A stretch of DNA of 64,000 nucleotides from Shewanella cyperi (GCF_017354985.1 NZ_CP071501.1:577501-641500); one strand, 5' to 3'; shown: positions 18,207 to 27,136, counted from the first letter of the stretch. Program-made: numbers and translations. The notes: a model not told the origin generated them from the sequence alone.

Positions 18207-18228
18207 AAATGCAAACGATTCGCATTGA
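18207..18228. promoter_or_regulatory. Fur-box-like palindrome upstream of the porin operon
   Basis: AATGCAAAC-GATTCGCATT type inverted repeat (AATGC/GCATT arms), close to the 19-bp iron box; located about 75 bp upstream of the porin start and about 150 bp before the divergent DUF3581 gene. Match judged by eye. Confidence 0.6.
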
Positions 18229-18378
18229 TATTTATGATCCAGATCAAAAACCGGGATGTTTCAGCAAAATTCCGCACCTGTGTCGGGGGCTTAAGTCATC
18301 GGGTGAGTTATTCGCCGACTTTAGGGTAGACTTGGCGCCTGTTTTACCTCAGTTAATAGAGACAGTGTTCGAGCGCCT

Positions 18379-19080
18379 ATGTTTTTGGATCCTTATTTCA
18401 ACCAGACAGACACCAGAGTTCAGATCAGCAAGGCCCAGGCCAGTGCTTTCGCCAAGGGTATAGCCCAGGACTTCAACCCCATACATGACGTGGATGCCAA
18501 GCGCTTCTGCGTTCCCGGCGATCTGCTGTTTGCCCTGGTGCTGAGCCACTATGGTTTGAGCCAGAAGATGCAGTTTCGCTTTGAAGGCATGGTGGGAGAC
18601 GGGGTTGAATTGCAGTTTCCTGCCGAGGTAGCTGATGCCTTTTCCGTTCGCGACAGCCGCGACAAAAGCTACCTGCAGGTACAACGTCTGGGCGAAGTGA
18701 GTCACTGTCCCGAGCAAATCGAGTCTTTTATTCGCAGCTACGTAGCCTTCTCCGGGCTTAACTTTGTCCACGTGTTGGTGCCCCTGATGCATGAACACGG
18801 CATGATGATCAATCCGGACCGCCCATTGGTGATCTACGAGAGCATGGCGTTCGAGCTCAATAGCCTCGATTTCACCCAGGTGACACTGGAACTGGTGAAG
18901 TCCAGCCTGGCCATAGATGGCAAGCGCGGCGACGTGACCCTGGAATTTGCGCTCAAGGCCGAGGGCAAGACAGTGGGCACCGGCCTCAAGACCCTGGTAA
19001 TGAGTGGTTTGCGTCCGCTGGAATCAGAGCACATCGATGCCATGGTGGCCGAGTATGAATCCCGCCGTCAGCGTGGCTGA
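18379..19080 (+). CDS. DUF3581 family protein, hotdog-fold-like
   Basis: 233 residues. The segment DFNPIHD (about 31-37) resembles the hydratase/dehydratase hotdog signature in which Asp and His contact an acyl thioester. No membrane segment or signal peptide. I recognise it as the DUF3581 type found in marine gammaproteobacteria; its reaction is unknown, and a role on acyl-CoA or acyl-ACP is only an inference from the motif. Start ATG at 18379. It is followed after about 215 bp by the SMC-like operon on the same strand. Confidence 0.75.
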   Translation: MFLDPYFNQTDTRVQISKAQASAFAKGIAQDFNPIHDVDAKRFCVPGDLLFALVLSHYGLSQKMQFRFEGMVGDGVELQFPAEVADAFSVRDSRDKSYLQVQRLGEVSHCPEQIESFIRSYVAFSGLNFVHVLVPLMHEHGMMINPDRPLVIYESMAFELNSLDFTQVTLELVKSSLAIDGKRGDVTLEFALKAEGKTVGTGLKTLVMSGLRPLESEHIDAMVAEYESRRQRG

Positions 19081-19294
19081 GTTTTTCCTGGCACCCTCAG
19101 CCAAAATCGTTGCAAAAATGGCCTGAAACCCGCATTCCAGGCCGACTTTGGCCGGGTTGAATTGCCAACCCAGCCGCTTTCCTTTAAGTTATCTCTTTCC
19201 CGTGTCCGGGTAGGTTTCAGGCCCTGTTTTGCTCAGGCCCCAACCCTGCCCATGGCCCTGCCACGGCCGGCACCAGTTTGCTTTAAGGATAGAG

Positions 19295-22200
19295 ATGTCA
19301 AGCCTGATCCGAATCGTGCTCATAGACACCCACCTGCCCGGTGTGGTGGAGCTGGCCCTTGACGGCCATACCAACATCTGCGGAACCAACGCCTCCGGTA
19401 AAACCACGCTGCAGCGCCTGGTACCCGTGTTTTACGGTGAGTATCCCAGCCGCGTGGTGCCTTCCACCCGCGACAGCTTTGAGCGCTGGTATCTGCCCCA
19501 CGACGGCAGCTACATCATTTACGAATACCGCAAGGCCGACGGCCTGCTGTATCAGGCCGTGCTGTCCTCAGCCGGCGAGGGCAAGGGCGTCAGCTACCGT
19601 TTTATCGCCAAGGGCTTTGAGCTGGACGATTATGTCAAGAACCGCAACGGCGACACATTGCTGTGCCACAAGGCGGCGGATCTGGGCCGCGAACTCAAGC
19701 GCGCCGGTGTGGCACATACCAATCTGCTCAATACCCGCGAATACCGCGCCATCATCCAGAATGACCGTACCCTGCTGGCCACCGGCGGCAATCGCAGCGA
19801 GCTTCGGGCCTATGCGCGCCAATTCTCCCTTTGTGAGCCCGAGCACTCCCTGCGCCACATAGAAAAGCTGGCCAAGGCGGTGCACTCCAAGGAAGGCAAG
19901 ATGGAGACGGTCAAGTCGATGATTGCCGCCATTCTGGAAGAGGATGGGGTCAATCCGCCCAGTTCCCGCATCAATCCGCAGCAGGTGGAAAGCTGGATCC
20001 GCGAGTGTCAGCTGATTGCGGGCTTCGAGGCCATCCGCCCCGAGTTCGACAAGCTGGAGCAGGAATTCAACCAACTCTTGTCCGCCGAGCTGCGTCTCGG
20101 CGCGCTGCACAAGGGTTACAGGGATGACGAGGTGCTTGAGGCCCAGCGCCAGGAGCACAACCAAACCCTGTCCAAGGAGCTGAACTTTCACCTGCGGCAG
20201 CTGGATGAGGAATGGAAGGAGCGCCGTGACGAACTCAACCAGGAAATCTCCGCCGCCCGCGGTGATGCCGCCAAGTTTGAGCACGACCTCGAGGTCATTG
20301 AAAATCAACATGGTGCCTTCCTCGATGCCGACATAGAACAGGCCCGCACCCATCTGGAGCAGTTGCCCCTGTGGCGTATCGATCTCGATAACCTGAGCGA
20401 GCGCCACAAGCTGCTGACCGACAAGCATCAGGACGTGGAAGCCGCCTACAACGGCCGTCGCAGCAAGATAGTCGAGCAGCTGAACCGGGACCTCGAAGGC
20501 CTGGATGCGGAGCTAGACCGCCAGCGTGACAGCCGCGACCGCCAGGCCGCCAGTGCCCGTGCCGATTTGGAAAAGCTGGAGCAGCAGTGGCGCGACCAGC
20601 TGGAGGTGATCAAGAGCCGCTTCCGCGATGAAGAATACCGTCTCAAGCTGGATGCCGAAAAGCTCAAGCTGCAGCAGGACGCCGTCACCTACACAGAGGA
20701 AGAGAAACTCAATCTGGCGGTGTTTGACGAGCGTATCCAGCGCGCCGACGAGGAGCAGGAAGTCAGCAATGCCAACGTGGAACGCCTGTCCGCCGACGAA
20801 CGTCGCTTGCGGGCCAGACGCGATCAGGCCAGCGAGGCCCTGCGCCTGGCGAGCTTGAGGCACAATGAGCGCCGCGCCGAGCTGGAAGAGATCCAGCACG
20901 TGCTCTTCCCCCAATCCCACACCCTGCTGGAGTTCTTGCGTAAAGAAGCGCCGGGCTGGGAACAGACCCTTGGCAAGTTGGTGGCGCCGGCCCTGCTGCA
21001 CCGCAGCGATCTTCATCCTGTGCTGACCGAAGGCGACAGCTTCTACGGCATAGGCCTGGATCTCAAGGCCCTGGAGGTGCCCGAATACGCGGCCACCGAA
21101 CAGGAGCTTAGGCTGCGCCTGGCCCGCGCCGAGGAAGCCCTGGCCCTGGCGGCCAAGGTGCAGGACGAAGCCGAAGCGACCCTGGTGGCCATCAACGGCG
21201 AGCTGGAAAGCCTGAGCCGGGAGCTGACCTTTGCCCGCACCGCCTACAAGAATGCCCGTGAGGATCTGCGGCGCCTGTTCGACGAGAAGCGCGCCGAGCA
21301 GGACAAGATCAACAAGGCCCTGGCCGAGCGCAAGGCGGTGGCCAACAAGCGCCTGACCCAGCTGGATCACGAGCTGCGTCAGCTCAAGGCCCAACATCAG
21401 GAACGCCTGGACGAACACCAGGAACAGGCCCTGGAAGCTCGTATGGAGAAAAATGCTTACTGGCAGGAAGTGGTCGGTGCCCTCGACAGCCAGATCAGCG
21501 CCCTGCGCGGCAGCATGGAGCAGCGTCGCAGCAACGCCAAGGCGGAAACCAAGGCCTGCGAACAGTGGTACAAGAACGAGCTTAAGTCCCGTGGTGTCGA
21601 TGAGGACAAGATCATCGCCCTCAAGAGTGATATCCGCAGCCTGGAGCAACGCATCCAGGACGCAGAAGGACGCAGGGCCGAGGTGCTGCGTTTCGAGGAT
21701 TGGTACCAGCATACCTGGCTTGGCCGCAAACCCAAGTTGGCCCAGCAGCTCAGCGACGTGCGCCGGGAGTTGGCGGATCTGGAGCAACAGTTGGCGGGCC
21801 GCATGGCCGAGGTCAAGGCCAAGCGTCTGGAGCTGGAGACCGCCCGCAAGGCGTCCGATGCCGCCCAGGTGGAGGCCTCGGAAAACCTCACCAAGCTGCG
21901 TGCCCTGCTGCGTAAACTGAACGAGCTCAAGCTGGCCGCCGGCGAAGATGAGGCCCAGGGCAGCATAGGCGAGCGCCTGCGTCAGGGCGAGGAGCTGCTG
22001 CTCAAGCGCGACTATCTGATGGGCTCGGTCAAGCAATACGTGGAGCACTTCGACACCATCATCGCCGGCAAGGCGGGATCGGGCCTGGCGGAGTTCTGGG
22101 AACGGGCGCGGGAAGAGGCCACCGTGGTCACCGACAAGGGCATCCGCCTGCTGGATTACCGCAAGCTGGTGCCGGGTCTGGAGCAGCTGCTCAATGTGAT

Positions 22201-22963
22201 GGTGCCGCAGCGGATGCGCTCTCTGATCGATTTGGGGCGCAACTTCGGTGTCGACCTTTGTGCCTTCTATGATGTGCTGGCCGACATCGATCGCCGTATC
22301 GCGTCCCAGAGCGCCCGCATCACCCGCGAGGTGGGCGAGGAGCTGTTCCTCGATGGCGTGTCCGAATCTGCGGTACGTATTCGTTCGCGGATCAGTGAAC
22401 TGGAATTCTGGCCTGAGCTGGAAGTGTTCGTGGCGGCTTTCCGTCACTGGAAGACCGACGGTTTCAACGGCCTGCCGAGCGAACATTACACCGGCAGCAT
22501 GCGCCGGGCGCTGGACATCATAGGCAAGGCGGCCCTGAGTGGCGGCATCGCCAAATTGCTGGAGATTGAACTCAAGCTGCGGGAAGGCAACAGCGATCTG
22601 GTGATCCGTACCGACAGGCAGCTGAATGAGTCCTCCAGCCACGGTATGGCTTATCTTATTCTGTGTAAGTTCCTGCTGGCCTTTACCCGTTTGTTGCGGG
22701 GCCCGGCCGACGTGACCATACACTGGCCCATAGATGAGCTTGGCACCTTGCACCATGGCAACGTGAAGAAGATTTTCGATGCCTGCGAGAACAACAATAT
22801 TTCCGTGCTCGGCGCCTTCCCCAACCCCGAATCCGAGGTGCTGGGGCTGTTCCGCAACCGCTATATCATCAACAAGCAGACCCGCAAGCTGCAGGTGGTG
22901 AAACCCAAACTCAATCCCATCGCCGATAAGCTGGCGAGCCGTATCGCCCGGGAGGCCGTGTAA
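19295..22963 (+). CDS. SMC-like ATPase of a MukB/MksB-type condensin system
   Basis: 1222 residues. Walker A GTNASGKTT at 30-38 at the extreme N-terminus, a very long charged coiled coil (about 270-1000, interrupted near the middle as for a hinge), and a C-terminal head with Walker B IHWPIDELG (D1147, E1148). The signature segment reads NESSSHGMAYL (about 1111-1121) rather than the SMC LSGGE or MukB LSTGE form. Start ATG 19295 follows AAGGA; the frame opens earlier but without a ribosome site. The stop overlaps the next gene by 1 bp. Size, head layout and the two small partner genes make it a MukB/MksB/JetC-type subunit that loads on DNA, but the subclass is uncertain. Confidence 0.85.
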   Translation: MSSLIRIVLIDTHLPGVVELALDGHTNICGTNASGKTTLQRLVPVFYGEYPSRVVPSTRDSFERWYLPHDGSYIIYEYRKADGLLYQAVLSSAGEGKGVSYRFIAKGFELDDYVKNRNGDTLLCHKAADLGRELKRAGVAHTNLLNTREYRAIIQNDRTLLATGGNRSELRAYARQFSLCEPEHSLRHIEKLAKAVHSKEGKMETVKSMIAAILEEDGVNPPSSRINPQQVESWIRECQLIAGFEAIRPEFDKLEQEFNQLLSAELRLGALHKGYRDDEVLEAQRQEHNQTLSKELNFHLRQLDEEWKERRDELNQEISAARGDAAKFEHDLEVIENQHGAFLDADIEQARTHLEQLPLWRIDLDNLSERHKLLTDKHQDVEAAYNGRRSKIVEQLNRDLEGLDAELDRQRDSRDRQAASARADLEKLEQQWRDQLEVIKSRFRDEEYRLKLDAEKLKLQQDAVTYTEEEKLNLAVFDERIQRADEEQEVSNANVERLSADERRLRARRDQASEALRLASLRHNERRAELEEIQHVLFPQSHTLLEFLRKEAPGWEQTLGKLVAPALLHRSDLHPVLTEGDSFYGIGLDLKALEVPEYAATEQELRLRLARAEEALALAAKVQDEAEATLVAINGELESLSRELTFARTAYKNAREDLRRLFDEKRAEQDKINKALAERKAVANKRLTQLDHELRQLKAQHQERLDEHQEQALEARMEKNAYWQEVVGALDSQISALRGSMEQRRSNAKAETKACEQWYKNELKSRGVDEDKIIALKSDIRSLEQRIQDAEGRRAEVLRFEDWYQHTWLGRKPKLAQQLSDVRRELADLEQQLAGRMAEVKAKRLELETARKASDAAQVEASENLTKLRALLRKLNELKLAAGEDEAQGSIGERLRQGEELLLKRDYLMGSVKQYVEHFDTIIAGKAGSGLAEFWERAREEATVVTDKGIRLLDYRKLVPGLEQLLNVMVPQRMRSLIDLGRNFGVDLCAFYDVLADIDRRIASQSARITREVGEELFLDGVSESAVRIRSRISELEFWPELEVFVAAFRHWKTDGFNGLPSEHYTGSMRRALDIIGKAALSGGIAKLLEIELKLREGNSDLVIRTDRQLNESSSHGMAYLILCKFLLAFTRLLRGPADVTIHWPIDELGTLHHGNVKKIFDACENNNISVLGAFPNPESEVLGLFRNRYIINKQTRKLQVVKPKLNPIADKLASRIAREAV

Positions 22964-23610
22964 TGACCGACGCTATTAGCCTGGTGGGCCAGGGCGCCCT
23001 GATTGAACGCCTGCTGCGGGGCGAATTTATCTGCCGCGTGACCGACGAAGACGGCTGGCGGGCCCTGAAGGAGCCCGGCATGCGGGCGCGGGTGGAAAGC
23101 TACCTGAATCAGATCAACCGCACCGTTGCCACCGCCGGTGAAGGTGAGGTGTTTTTCTGCGGCTATGCCCAGCTTGGCGAGGCCGAGCGCAAGGTGATCT
23201 CCAGCCAGTTCAAAGACATCTGCCAGGCGCTGATCCCCCTGGTGGAGTGGTTGGTGCTGGTGCAGGAGGCTTCGGGCCAGGATGCCCCCCTGACCGAAGG
23301 CGCACCTGTGCGCCTTACCGAGCTGCAGAGCCGCATCGAGGACACCCCGGCATTTCGTGAGCAGCTGGCCAAGCTCAGCCAGTATCGCCTGTTCGGCTCC
23401 ACTTCCAGCAACGTCGATGCCCAGATGAAGCTGGTGTTCAAGCGTCTGGTGGAGCTGGGTTACCTGACCCGCCCCAATGCCGAGAAACAGATTTACATCG
23501 CCACCGGCAAGCTGGATTACCTCTATGAGGTGATCCGCTTTATCGACGAGACCGAGGGGCTGGGACTGGAGGCGCAGGCCGAAACCGCGACCCAAAGGGA
23601 GCTGATATGA
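22963..23610 (+). CDS. MukE/MksE-like condensin subunit
   Basis: 215 residues, no signal or membrane segment. The pattern (L-x-G-x-FI-C, DEDGWRAL, then a VRxYL-like helix VESYLNQINRTV and a C-terminal winged-helix-like part with LVELGYLT) resembles the small KITE-type winged-helix subunit of MukBEF/MksBEF/Jet systems. In those complexes it bridges the kleisin and the DNA. Starts 1 bp inside the SMC-like gene and ends 4 bp inside the third gene, so all three should be made in fixed proportion. Confidence 0.72.
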   Translation: MTDAISLVGQGALIERLLRGEFICRVTDEDGWRALKEPGMRARVESYLNQINRTVATAGEGEVFFCGYAQLGEAERKVISSQFKDICQALIPLVEWLVLVQEASGQDAPLTEGAPVRLTELQSRIEDTPAFREQLAKLSQYRLFGSTSSNVDAQMKLVFKRLVELGYLTRPNAEKQIYIATGKLDYLYEVIRFIDETEGLGLEAQAETATQRELI

Positions 23611-24827
23611 GCAGCAACCTGCACCAGTCCGGGGTCAAGCTGCTGCGCCTGCTGGGGCGCCATGCCGAGACCCTGATGGACGTGTACCTCAGCGGCAGCG
23701 CCGAGGAGGGACGCCATGACGCGGCCGTGCTCAGTAAGCTCACCGACGCCGGCATACTCTGGCGCCCCGAGGCCGGCGAAGGCCTGCGGCTGACCCGCAA
23801 TGTCCGCGCCCTGCTGGAAGAGGGCCTGAAGGACGAGCGCAACCGCCAAATCAACTCCAACGTGGGTTCGTCCCTGGCCACCATCAAGACCCTGGCCTCC
23901 CACTACCGCGAGGCCCGCGCCAGCGTTGATTACAGTGCCGCCGAGGCCTACCTGGCGGATCTATCCGAGCACGTGTTCGCATTTACCGAAAATCTGCGCT
24001 ATTCCATCCGGGTGCTCTGGGGCCGGATCAACAACGAATTCGGCTACGTGGGCAGCATCAGCGCCAAGATCCGCGAAAACGAACTGGCCCAGAGCCAGGT
24101 GGGCGAATTGCTGAGCGGCCTGGAACTGTTCCAGTTTACCGAGTTGGGTGAAATAGCCGGTGACATACGTGAGCTCAGGCGTTTGCTGGTGACCACATTG
24201 CAGGAAACCCTGAGCGATTGCAGCAAGGAGCTGAGCGTGGTGCAGGGGCGTTTGCTGGAGCTGCTGGGGCGTTTCCGCCAGATCCAGGGCCGCACCCGCT
24301 TGCTCAAAGGCTTGTTGCTGTACACAGACATGCACCCAGACTATCACCCCCAGGATCACGTGGCACATCGCAAGGTGCCGGGCCTGTTCAACCGCGCCGA
24401 AGCCATATTGGCAGATGCAGCGGTCGACGTGCACAACAGTGCCCAGGAGCTGGAGCTGATGGAGCTGGTGGCCCGCATCAAGGCCATTTCCAGACTTGAT
24501 GTGCCAGTTCGACACAGGGAAGCCGAAGCCGAGGTGGTGCTCAGTCAGGCCGAGGACTTCGACGTGCCGGACAACCCGCTCAAACAGGCGGTGGAGAACT
24601 ACTTCTGCGCCGTTATCGATTCGGGAAGGCGCCAGTCGGCGCTGGACTTCCTCAAGGCCAATCAGTTGCCCTGGGACGCCGAAAGCTGGTTGTATCAGGT
24701 GATTGGCGGCTTCGAGGGCCTGAGTGAAGAGCACAAAGGCTACTTTGAGCTGGAGCCTTTGGGAGAACCTCATCCTGTCTACAGCGGCAACTTTATCATC
24801 CGGGATGTGGAGCTGTGGCTCAGCTGA
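23607..24827 (+). CDS. MukF/MksF-like candidate kleisin subunit
   Basis: 406 residues. N-terminal winged-helix-like segment (about 1-75), then mostly alpha-helical with a likely neck segment near residues 130-175 (FAFTENLRYSIRVLWGRINN), and a C-terminal globular part rich in acidic residues. The layout matches MukF/MksF/JetA proteins that clamp the SMC heads. Assignment relies on gene context and fold pattern more than on a signature motif. ATG 23607 overlaps the previous stop (ATGA). Downstream a GC-rich hairpin (24835-24864) and a structured intergenic region follow; there is no topoisomerase-VI-like nuclease gene (JetD/MksG). Confidence 0.68.
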   Translation: MSSNLHQSGVKLLRLLGRHAETLMDVYLSGSAEEGRHDAAVLSKLTDAGILWRPEAGEGLRLTRNVRALLEEGLKDERNRQINSNVGSSLATIKTLASHYREARASVDYSAAEAYLADLSEHVFAFTENLRYSIRVLWGRINNEFGYVGSISAKIRENELAQSQVGELLSGLELFQFTELGEIAGDIRELRRLLVTTLQETLSDCSKELSVVQGRLLELLGRFRQIQGRTRLLKGLLLYTDMHPDYHPQDHVAHRKVPGLFNRAEAILADAAVDVHNSAQELELMELVARIKAISRLDVPVRHREAEAEVVLSQAEDFDVPDNPLKQAVENYFCAVIDSGRRQSALDFLKANQLPWDAESWLYQVIGGFEGLSEEHKGYFELEPLGEPHPVYSGNFIIRDVELWLS

Positions 24828-24834
24828 CCCCGAT

Positions 24835-24864
24835 AACCCCGGCGGGCCGTAGCTTGCCGGGGTT
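24835..24864 (+). terminator. GC-rich hairpin after the SMC operon
   Basis: AACCCCGGC / GCCGGGGTT inverted repeat with a 12-nt loop, 8 bp after the stop. There is no clear T-run, so termination strength is uncertain. Confidence 0.5.
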
Positions 24865-24977
24865 GCTATTGCGGACGGCTTGTTCCACTATCCAGCCAGG
24901 CCCAAATGACTTGGGCATGTATCACTAATAACAGATAACTGGGATGAGGGCGTGGCGACGTTTCGAGATTAGGTTTT

Positions 24978-25077
24978 GTTCGCCTTGGTGGCGCTTTGCT
25001 TGAGAAACGAGGAGCGAAGTTTAGTTCGTTCTAAATGAGTGACGAGTGACAAAGAGCAGAGTGCCGCCCAAGCGAAC
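24978..25077. repeat. 100-bp foldback (inverted-repeat) element
   Basis: Imperfect 23-bp terminal inverted repeats (GTTCGCCTTGGTGGCGCTTTGCT at 24978-25000 and its counterpart at 25055-25077) are exactly centred on an inner TTTAG-TTCGTT-CTAAA hairpin at 25020-25035. The arms between are less complementary. It lacks any coding potential and looks like a small mobile or REP/MITE-type sequence. Confidence 0.75.
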
Positions 25078-25090
25078 CCGAAGGGCAGTG

Positions 25091-25178
25091 CTTGGCCGGT
25101 CTTTCTAATGCATTAGTGCCCGCTTATGTAGGATGCTACATTGCGCAGGCGCTGCCTGATATAAAAGCCGGCCAAGTT
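25091..25178. repeat. Second structured intergenic module
   Basis: CTTGGCCGG (from about 25091) and CCGGCCAAG (to about 25177) enclose smaller inverted repeats: TAATGCATTA near 25108, ATGTAG-GATG-CTACAT near 25127-25142, and GCAGGCGCTGC just after. Together with the 100-bp foldback it fills most of the 405-bp gap before the symporter gene; no ORF is seen. Confidence 0.6.
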
Positions 25179-25232
25179 AATGCAAAAACAATCATGAAAC
25201 ATCAACACGCCCTAACCTAGGGAAGGCAAGCT

Positions 25233-26483
25233 ATGTTGAAGACTCTCTCGGCGCGCATCTTTATCGGCCTCTTTGTCGGTCTGGTGTGCGGTTCCATAGT
25301 GCAGTACCTGCTGCAGGACATTTCCTTTTTCTCATCCACCTTGGTGGACGTGGCCTCGGGCCTCGGCACCATGTTCGTCAATATGATCATGATGCTGGTG
25401 GTACCTCTGGTATTCGTCAGCATAGTCTGCGGTGTCTGCGAACTGCAGGATCTGGGCAGTTTCGGCCGTCTGGGCACCAAGACCTTCGGTTTCTACATCA
25501 TCAATACCCTGGTCTCCATCTTTGCCGCCGTGGGCGTCGCCCTGGTGCTGGATCCCGGTCGCGGGGTGGACATGACAGGCGGTGAAGGAGTGAAACTTAC
25601 CGCCACCGAGCTGCCAAATCTGATGAGCCTGATAGTTGATATAGTGCCGCGCAATCCGGTGGCGGCCTTTACCTCCGGCAATATGCTGCAGGTCATCTTT
25701 ATGGCGCTGTTGCTGGGGGCCGTGCTCAAGTCCATGGGACCACACGTGGCCGGTGCCGTCAGCGGTTTCCAGACAGCCAACAAGGTAATGATGAAGCTGA
25801 TTTCAGTGGTGATGCATCTGGCGCCGCTGGGTGTGGGGGCGCTGATGTTCAAGCTCGGTGCCACCCTGGATGCAGAAGTGTTTTACAGCGTGCTTGAATA
25901 CCTGTTGCTTATCATAGGTATGCTGACCCTGTGGGTGTTCGTGGTTTATCCCTATGCAGTGCAGCTGTTTACCCCGGTATCGGCCAGCACCTTCAGGCAG
26001 AAGACCCAGGAGCAGATCCTCTTTTCCCTGTCCACCGCCAGTTCCAACGCCACCATTCCCGTGACCATGCGCACCCTGGTGGAGAAGCTGCAGGTGAACC
26101 ATGCTGTGGCCGGGTTCGGTGTGCCACTCGGGGCGACCATGAACATGGGCGGGGTGTCCATCTACATCACCATAGCCATCTTCTTTATCGCCAATGCCTT
26201 TGGCATGCCCATCACCCTGGAGCAGCTGCCTACCCTGATGTTCAGCATTTTCCTCTTGTCTGTGGGCGCCGGCGGCGTACCCGGGGGCGGCATGGTGATG
26301 ATAGGCGTGCTCATCCATCAGATGGGCCTGCCGGTGGAAGCCTTTGCCCTGGTGGCAGCACTCGACCGTTTAATCGACATGATCCTCACCTCCTGCAACG
26401 TGGTGGGTGATACGGCAGTGCTGACCATAGTCGACCAAACCGAGCGCCCACACAGGGTGTTGGAACAGGCGGACGAGGAATAA
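25233..26483 (+). CDS. Dicarboxylate/amino acid:cation symporter (DAACS family)
   Basis: 416-residue inner-membrane transporter with about eight hydrophobic segments. Family signatures are clear: the serine-rich loop STASSNATIPVT (about 270-281), MNMGGVSIY in the NMDGT-type helix, and the C-terminal DRLIDMILTSCNVVGDTA substrate/cation-binding region. It should co-transport glutamate, aspartate or a C4-dicarboxylate with Na+ or H+; the exact substrate cannot be read. Start ATG at 25233, preceded by GGGAAGG. Followed by a terminator at 26534-26561. Confidence 0.93.
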   Translation: MLKTLSARIFIGLFVGLVCGSIVQYLLQDISFFSSTLVDVASGLGTMFVNMIMMLVVPLVFVSIVCGVCELQDLGSFGRLGTKTFGFYIINTLVSIFAAVGVALVLDPGRGVDMTGGEGVKLTATELPNLMSLIVDIVPRNPVAAFTSGNMLQVIFMALLLGAVLKSMGPHVAGAVSGFQTANKVMMKLISVVMHLAPLGVGALMFKLGATLDAEVFYSVLEYLLLIIGMLTLWVFVVYPYAVQLFTPVSASTFRQKTQEQILFSLSTASSNATIPVTMRTLVEKLQVNHAVAGFGVPLGATMNMGGVSIYITIAIFFIANAFGMPITLEQLPTLMFSIFLLSVGAGGVPGGGMVMIGVLIHQMGLPVEAFALVAALDRLIDMILTSCNVVGDTAVLTIVDQTERPHRVLEQADEE

Positions 26484-26533
26484 GCCATATCGGCTCATCT
26501 GTGCCGAAGACAATCAGAGCGGGGACCCGTAAT

Positions 26534-26561
26534 AAAAAGGCCGCCTTAGTGCGGCTTTTTT
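26534..26561 (+). terminator. Intrinsic terminator after the symporter gene
   Basis: AAAAAGGCCGC / GCGGCTTTTT stem-loop with a T-run; also usable in the opposite direction by the convergent gene at 26577. Confidence 0.88.
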
Positions 26562-26576
26562 AATGTGGCAGCAAGT

Positions 26577-26996
26577 TTAGAGTTGGCACTGTTTGGCAAA
26601 TTCAGATAGTTGGCTGCGGATCGGGGCAAGATTCAGCGTTGACTCAATGCTGTTGCCGCTGCGAAACGACACAGCCTCTAGGCTGATATTGTCCAGCTCG
26701 CTGGTCAGCAAGCGTTGCAGCCAATCCATATTGGTTGTAGCGGTAAATCTACCGATACTGGCCAGGCCATCCAGCTGGGCAATCACTTGTTTTTGGTTCA
26801 AAAAAATAAGGCAGCTTTTATCGCGGCTGAATGCATATACTTTTGGCACAGTGAACTTCAGGGCCAGTTCTTGGGTCGGCTTGTCACAGCTGAGATCCAG
26901 TTGCAGCTCTGGCTGTTGGATAGTCAGTGAGTGGGCTGAGACAAGGGGCAGGTATAGCAACAACAAGGCGGCACTGAGACGAAGCATTTGGTACAT
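26577..26996 (-). CDS. Hypothetical exported protein
   Basis: 139 residues. A signal peptide (about 1-21, ALLLLYLPLVSAHS) is followed by a small soluble domain with three cysteines (about residues 37, 62 and 137). I do not recognise a family. Single gene on the minus strand, convergent with the symporter, with its own upstream region of about 250 bp. Confidence 0.7.
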   Translation of the reverse strand: MYQMLRLSAALLLLYLPLVSAHSLTIQQPELQLDLSCDKPTQELALKFTVPKVYAFSRDKSCLIFLNQKQVIAQLDGLASIGRFTATTNMDWLQRLLTSELDNISLEAVSFRSGNSIESTLNLAPIRSQLSEFAKQCQL

Positions 26997-27111
26997 CCTT
27001 AATACCTAAAAAGAAATGGTTATGGTTAAGCCGACCAAGAGTAGAGCAATAACATTAAGTGCTCGTGGATTCTAACAGTGATTTGACGGGTGTCAAAATT
27101 ATGCCATGCCT

Positions 27112-27136
27112 GTGGATGTGGATGTGGATGTGGATG
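27112..27136. repeat. Short GTGGAT hexamer repeat
   Basis: Four tandem copies of TGTGGA/GTGGAT in non-coding DNA between the hypothetical gene and ppa. Short simple-sequence repeat, possibly variable in length. Confidence 0.8.

Noticed and set aside
20513..22756. Antisense reading frame (747 codons) over the SMC-like gene
   Set aside because: Shadow of the coiled-coil coding strand; no recognisable domain, Leu/Gln/His/Ala-rich.
19295..24827. Wadjet (JetABCD) defence system
   Set aside because: The ATPase and two small subunits fit, but no JetD-like nuclease is adjacent; the next gene is a symporter.
27112..27136. CRISPR-like repeat
   Set aside because: Only four copies of a 6-bp unit with no spacers.
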